This document shows positions 36,625-39,594 of a stretch of DNA of 39,594 bases, piece by piece. Position 1 is the stretch's first letter; every line of letters begins with the position of its first letter. A program made the position numbers and the translations under genes. The notes beneath the pieces are model-generated. The model searched no databases. It was given only the letters and a program-made list of their open reading frames with translations, and had not been told where the DNA came from. Where the stretch lies: the NCBI RefSeq assembly GCF_000612845.1, contig NZ_CCAT010000052.1, forward strand, positions 1-39,594. The letters run 5' to 3'. This DNA is from Clostridium ihumii AP5 (lineage in GTDB: Bacteria > Bacillota > Clostridia > Clostridiales > Clostridiaceae).

Positions 36625-38625
36625 ATGAAATTTAATTTTAATAAAGACAACTATATTTTTACAATAGATGAAATATCACAAATAGCAAGTATTGCTATAG
36701 ATAAAAAAATGAATAAGTTCAAGGCTTTTTTAATAAAAGAGGCTAATTTCATTAAAGAAATTTGCAGTTTAGAAAAAGAATTGAATTATAAGTATTTTGC
36801 TAAATCTTTTGAGGAGTTATTAGAAGATAATAATAGATTATATGATGAGGTTAAAGGTGAAGGTTATAAAACAAGTTACTGTAATCCTACATATGCAGTA
36901 GAAGTTTTAGGAGAAGAATTAGGTCAAATTGCTACAGTTTTAGCTAGCTCATATAGAGGTTATATAGAGTATGCATTTTCTCATAATTTAAAAATGATGC
37001 ATTTTTATAATGAATATTTTTTAAGCATTTATAATTATGTAGCAGATATGAGAGAAATAGATGCGTTAAAAATAAAAGAATTATTAAAGGATTTAGCATT
37101 GAATAGCTCAGAATTATTAGAAGAAGAAAATTTAAATAGACGTTTGATTAAAACAGATAATTATAAAAAAGATATAATAGAAAATTCAGATTTAGAAGAT
37201 ATAAGATATTTATTTAAATATGGTAGTTATATAAGTGAAAATGAAATAAAAACAGCACAGTTTTTAAATAAATACAAAGATATAGATTTAATAGCTACAA
37301 CTGTAGTAAATGCATATATTCAAGGATTTAAGAGGGATAATAAGGATTATACAAAAAAATCTACAGCAAGAGTTATTGCAAATGTAGGTCAAGAGCAGAT
37401 TCTAAGAGCATTAATAAGAAAGTTAAAAGAGAGTTCTATAGAAGCAATATTTAGCTATATGGAAACTACTTCACCAAACAAACAATTTGATTATGATCAT
37501 AAATTTGATATGGCTTTATCTTATGATGAAGAAATAAGTAATGAAAAAATGAAATCAACCCTTAAGGCATTTGAAGACAATAAAGATGGTTTAAATAAGT
37601 ATGGTGGAGTTTTAGTTTTTGAAAAGTTTGGAGATATACCTTTTGCACCAGAATCAAAAAAAGAGGCACTAAAACTTAATCAAGAACAAAGTAAGATATT
37701 ACAAAGTTATAGATCTAAAATTATGGTAGAGGAAGATAAGTATATTCCAGAGTCAGAAACAAGCTTTACAATAATAGCATTTCCTGTACCAGAAATAGGA
37801 GAGAATTTTGAAGAAATATTTGAAGATATATTAAAAATAAATTTGTTAGATAGTAATAAATATTCTAAGATTCAACAAAGTATAATAGATGCATTAGATA
37901 AAGCTGATTATGTTCATGTAAAAGGATTTGGGAATAATAAAACTGATATAAAAGTAAAAATGAATGAAATTATAAATCCAGAAAAAGAAACAAATTTTGA
38001 AAACTGTGTAGCTGACGTAAATATACCAGTAGGAGAAGTATTTACATCTCCAACTTTAAAATGTACTAATGGAATTTTACATGTAGATGAAGTTTATTTA
38101 GATGATTTAAAATATAAGAATTTAGAATTAAAATTTAAAGATGGATATGTTGAGGAATATACTTGTACTAATTTTGCAAAGGAAGAGGAAAATAAAAATT
38201 ATATAAAAGAAAATTTATTATTTCCACATAACACATTGCCAATTGGAGAATTTGCAATTGGCACTAATACACTAGCATATGTAATAGCAAAGAAACATGA
38301 TATAGTAAATTTGTTACCTATATTAATAGTAGAAAAAATGGGACCTCACTTTGCTATAGGTGATACATGTTATAGTTATGTTGAAGATATAAGTGTATAT
38401 AATCCAGATGGAAAAGAAATTATTGCGAGAGATAATGAAAAATCAATACTTAGAAAAACTGATATAGAAAATGCATATACTGGTTGTCATACAGATATAA
38501 CAATTCCATATGATGATATAGAATTTATAACTGCTGTGTGTAAGGATGGAGAAAAAATAGATATTATAAGAGATGGTAGATTTGTTTTAGAGGGTGCTAA
38601 AGAATTAAATAAAGCATTTATTTAA
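36625..38625 (+). CDS. M29-family metallo-aminopeptidase with N-terminal extension
   Basis: A 666-residue protein whose C-terminal 410 or so residues match the M29 (thermophilic aminopeptidase, AmpS/AmpT) family. Candidate metal ligands line up in order: E471 in VGEVFTSP, E542 in GEFAIGTNT, H575 in GPHFAIGDT and H622-x-D624 in GCHTDITIPYDD; spacing is close to the Thermus enzyme. These cytoplasmic enzymes remove N-terminal residues from peptides with cobalt, zinc or magnesium. Typical members are near 400-415 residues, so the first 220 or so are extra; that part is helical and not recognised. GGAGG precedes the ATG, and a sigma-A promoter lies upstream. It appears unrelated to the motility genes. 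Confidence 0.88.
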   Translation: MKFNFNKDNYIFTIDEISQIASIAIDKKMNKFKAFLIKEANFIKEICSLEKELNYKYFAKSFEELLEDNNRLYDEVKGEGYKTSYCNPTYAVEVLGEELGQIATVLASSYRGYIEYAFSHNLKMMHFYNEYFLSIYNYVADMREIDALKIKELLKDLALNSSELLEEENLNRRLIKTDNYKKDIIENSDLEDIRYLFKYGSYISENEIKTAQFLNKYKDIDLIATTVVNAYIQGFKRDNKDYTKKSTARVIANVGQEQILRALIRKLKESSIEAIFSYMETTSPNKQFDYDHKFDMALSYDEEISNEKMKSTLKAFEDNKDGLNKYGGVLVFEKFGDIPFAPESKKEALKLNQEQSKILQSYRSKIMVEEDKYIPESETSFTIIAFPVPEIGENFEEIFEDILKINLLDSNKYSKIQQSIIDALDKADYVHVKGFGNNKTDIKVKMNEIINPEKETNFENCVADVNIPVGEVFTSPTLKCTNGILHVDEVYLDDLKYKNLELKFKDGYVEEYTCTNFAKEEENKNYIKENLLFPHNTLPIGEFAIGTNTLAYVIAKKHDIVNLLPILIVEKMGPHFAIGDTCYSYVEDISVYNPDGKEIIARDNEKSILRKTDIENAYTGCHTDITIPYDDIEFITAVCKDGEKIDIIRDGRFVLEGAKELNKAFI

Positions 38626-38632
38626 TAAGTAT

Positions 38633-38669
38633 ATTTAAATAGGAGAAAATTAACTTCTCCTATTTAAAT
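38633..38669. terminator. Terminator after the aminopeptidase
   Basis: A perfect 15-bp stem (ATTTAAATAGGAGAA with TTCTCCTATTTAAAT) with a 7-nt loop, 7 nt after the stop codon; the tail is T-poor. Confidence 0.75.
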
Positions 38670-38786
38670 TTTAAATTAAAGTTATTATAGAATTTTAATT
38701 AACTTTGGTTTAAAATTAAGTTTAGATAAAAATAAGCTTATAAATTAAGTTTATTTAAAATAACATAAGTTAAAGGTGGTATTTTT

Positions 38787-39203
38787 ATGCTAAAGGATAA
38801 AGTAACTAAATTTTATACTTCAGAATACGATTTAAATTGTGCAGAAACAATATTATATGCAGCAAATGAAGAATACAACTTAAATCTTAGTAAAGAGACA
38901 TTTAAAACAATGGCTGCATTTGGTGGCGGTATGGCAGTAGAAGGAACTTGCGGAGTTGTTACAGGTTCAATCACTGTACTTGGATTATTATTTACAAAAG
39001 AAAGAGCACATGAAAGTGATAGAATAAAATTATTAACTCAAGAATACATAGATAAATTCAATAAAGCATTAAAAACAGAAAACTGTTTGGAGTTAAAAAA
39101 TAACTATAGAACAGAAGAAGAAAGATGTGCAAAAATACTATATTCAGGTGCAGAAGTATTAGATGAAATAGTAACAAGAGAAAGAAAAGCAGAAAGTAAA
39201 TAG
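38787..39203 (+). CDS. C_GCAxxG_C_C family protein
   Basis: A 138-residue protein of the C-GCAxxG-C-C family, named for its conserved cysteines. Visible in order are NCAETIL (near residue 18), FGGGMAVEGTCGVVTGS (about 49-65), ENCLEL (about 102) and RCAKILYSGAEVLDEIV (about 112-130). The cysteine pattern suggests a metal or redox centre; the family has no firmly established function and is often found in anaerobes. In this protein the GCA position reads TCG. AAAGGTGG precedes the ATG. It stands alone between two terminators. Confidence 0.88.
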   Translation: MLKDKVTKFYTSEYDLNCAETILYAANEEYNLNLSKETFKTMAAFGGGMAVEGTCGVVTGSITVLGLLFTKERAHESDRIKLLTQEYIDKFNKALKTENCLELKNNYRTEEERCAKILYSGAEVLDEIVTRERKAESK

Positions 39204-39226
39204 TTTATAAATTTATTAGAATGTAA

Positions 39227-39282
39227 AAAGAGCAATTTAAAAGGTCATTCATGGAATATAGTGACTATTTAAATTGCTCTTT
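39227..39282. terminator. Terminator after the C_GCAxxG_C_C gene
   Basis: A perfect 15-bp stem (AAAGAGCAATTTAAA with TTTAAATTGCTCTTT) with inner pairing AGGTCA/TGACTA, 23 nt after the stop codon. Confidence 0.75.
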
Positions 39283-39339
39283 ATAACTATAGGATTCTAA
39301 ATTGAAAATGAAGTTTTTAAGTATTTATATTCTAATCAA

Positions 39340-39594
39340 AGACCGCCAAGGTTAAAACCTCGGCTGCGAAGGAGAAAAAGAAAATTTGTGCCAAACTCTG
39401 TAGGCGAGGTTTTAACCTTGCTATTACACGATATTATTTTAAATATTGTATCCATATAAAAGACCGCCAAGATTGAAATCTCAGCTACAAAGGAGAAAAA
39501 GAAAATTTGTGCCAAACTCTGTAGGCGAGGTTTTAACCTTGCAATTACACGATATTATTTTAAATATTGTATCCATATAAAAGACCGCCAAGAT
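39340..39594 (+). repeat. Family A tandem repeat, 121-bp period, running off the window
   Basis: AGACCGCCAAG begins at 39340, 39461 and 39582, so the period is exactly 121 bp over two units plus the start of a third. The first unit has a perfect 16-bp inverted repeat: CAAGGTTAAAACCTCG (39347-39362) and its complement (39405-39420). In the second the left arm is changed to CAAGATTGAAATCTC but still pairs except at one site. From AAGAAAATTTGTG on the two units are almost identical. No frame through the unit looks coding. Confidence 0.9.

Noticed and set aside
39340-39594. CRISPR array
   Set aside because: The period is 121 bp and the intervening sequence is itself repeated, not unique spacers.

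Overview
The window looks like a chromosomal segment of a motile, low-GC Clostridium (Clostridium sensu stricto; inferred from the very A+T-rich composition and codon use, clostridial flagellins, a YjfB-type motility protein and strong AGGAGG-type ribosome binding sites). All recognisable genes are on the + strand. No tRNA, rRNA, CRISPR array, transposase or phage gene was seen.

Bases 1-20950 are a flagellin and flagellin-glycosylation island. Two flagellin genes (19-843, 12492-13310) bracket and head sets of glycan genes. The first set has two GT2-TPR glycosyltransferases and a CDP-glycerol-glycerophosphotransferase-like enzyme (993-5753). It is followed by a 1146-residue TPR / GT4 / TPR / SGNH fusion (5977-9417), a LicC-LicA-like phosphocholine activation pair (9860-11432) and a decayed TPR gene (11447-12106). 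After flagellin 2 come another GT2-TPR protein, an NDP-sugar dehydratase/epimerase, a DegT aminotransferase, a GT4-like transferase and a GNAT acetyltransferase (13498-19622). A phosphoglycerate-mutase-like (ApgM) gene under its own promoter follows (19785-20954). Together these genes could make an N-acetylated amino-sugar nucleotide, build a glycan on flagellin, and decorate it with phosphocholine or glycerol phosphate. That product is an inference.

Bases 20955-22045 hold no gene. They are a mosaic of three intergenic repeat families, called A, B and C here, which recur at 31271-31590, 36190-36317 and 39340-39594. Family A is a roughly 121-bp tandem unit whose short stem is preserved by compensatory base changes. 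Family C is an approximately 85-bp MITE-like element with GGTTCCAA/TTGGAACC ends.

Bases 22046-23599 encode a Gfo/Idh/MocA dehydrogenase and a hexapeptide acyltransferase, the typical pair for making 3-acylamido sugars. At 23708 there is a 59-residue YjfB-like protein. Bases 24312-36090 are a tandem array of five paralogous dCache-type chemoreceptors, each with its own terminator; two have sigma-28-like promoters. The window ends with an M29 aminopeptidase, a C_GCAxxG_C_C-family protein and a tandem A-repeat that runs off the edge.

Regulation visible in the sequence fits a flagellar regulon. Flagellin 2 has a good sigma-28 promoter and a leader hairpin whose hexaloop presents GGA in a near-consensus CsrA site, followed by a GGA-containing Shine-Dalgarno. 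This is the arrangement known for CsrA control of hag in Bacillus.
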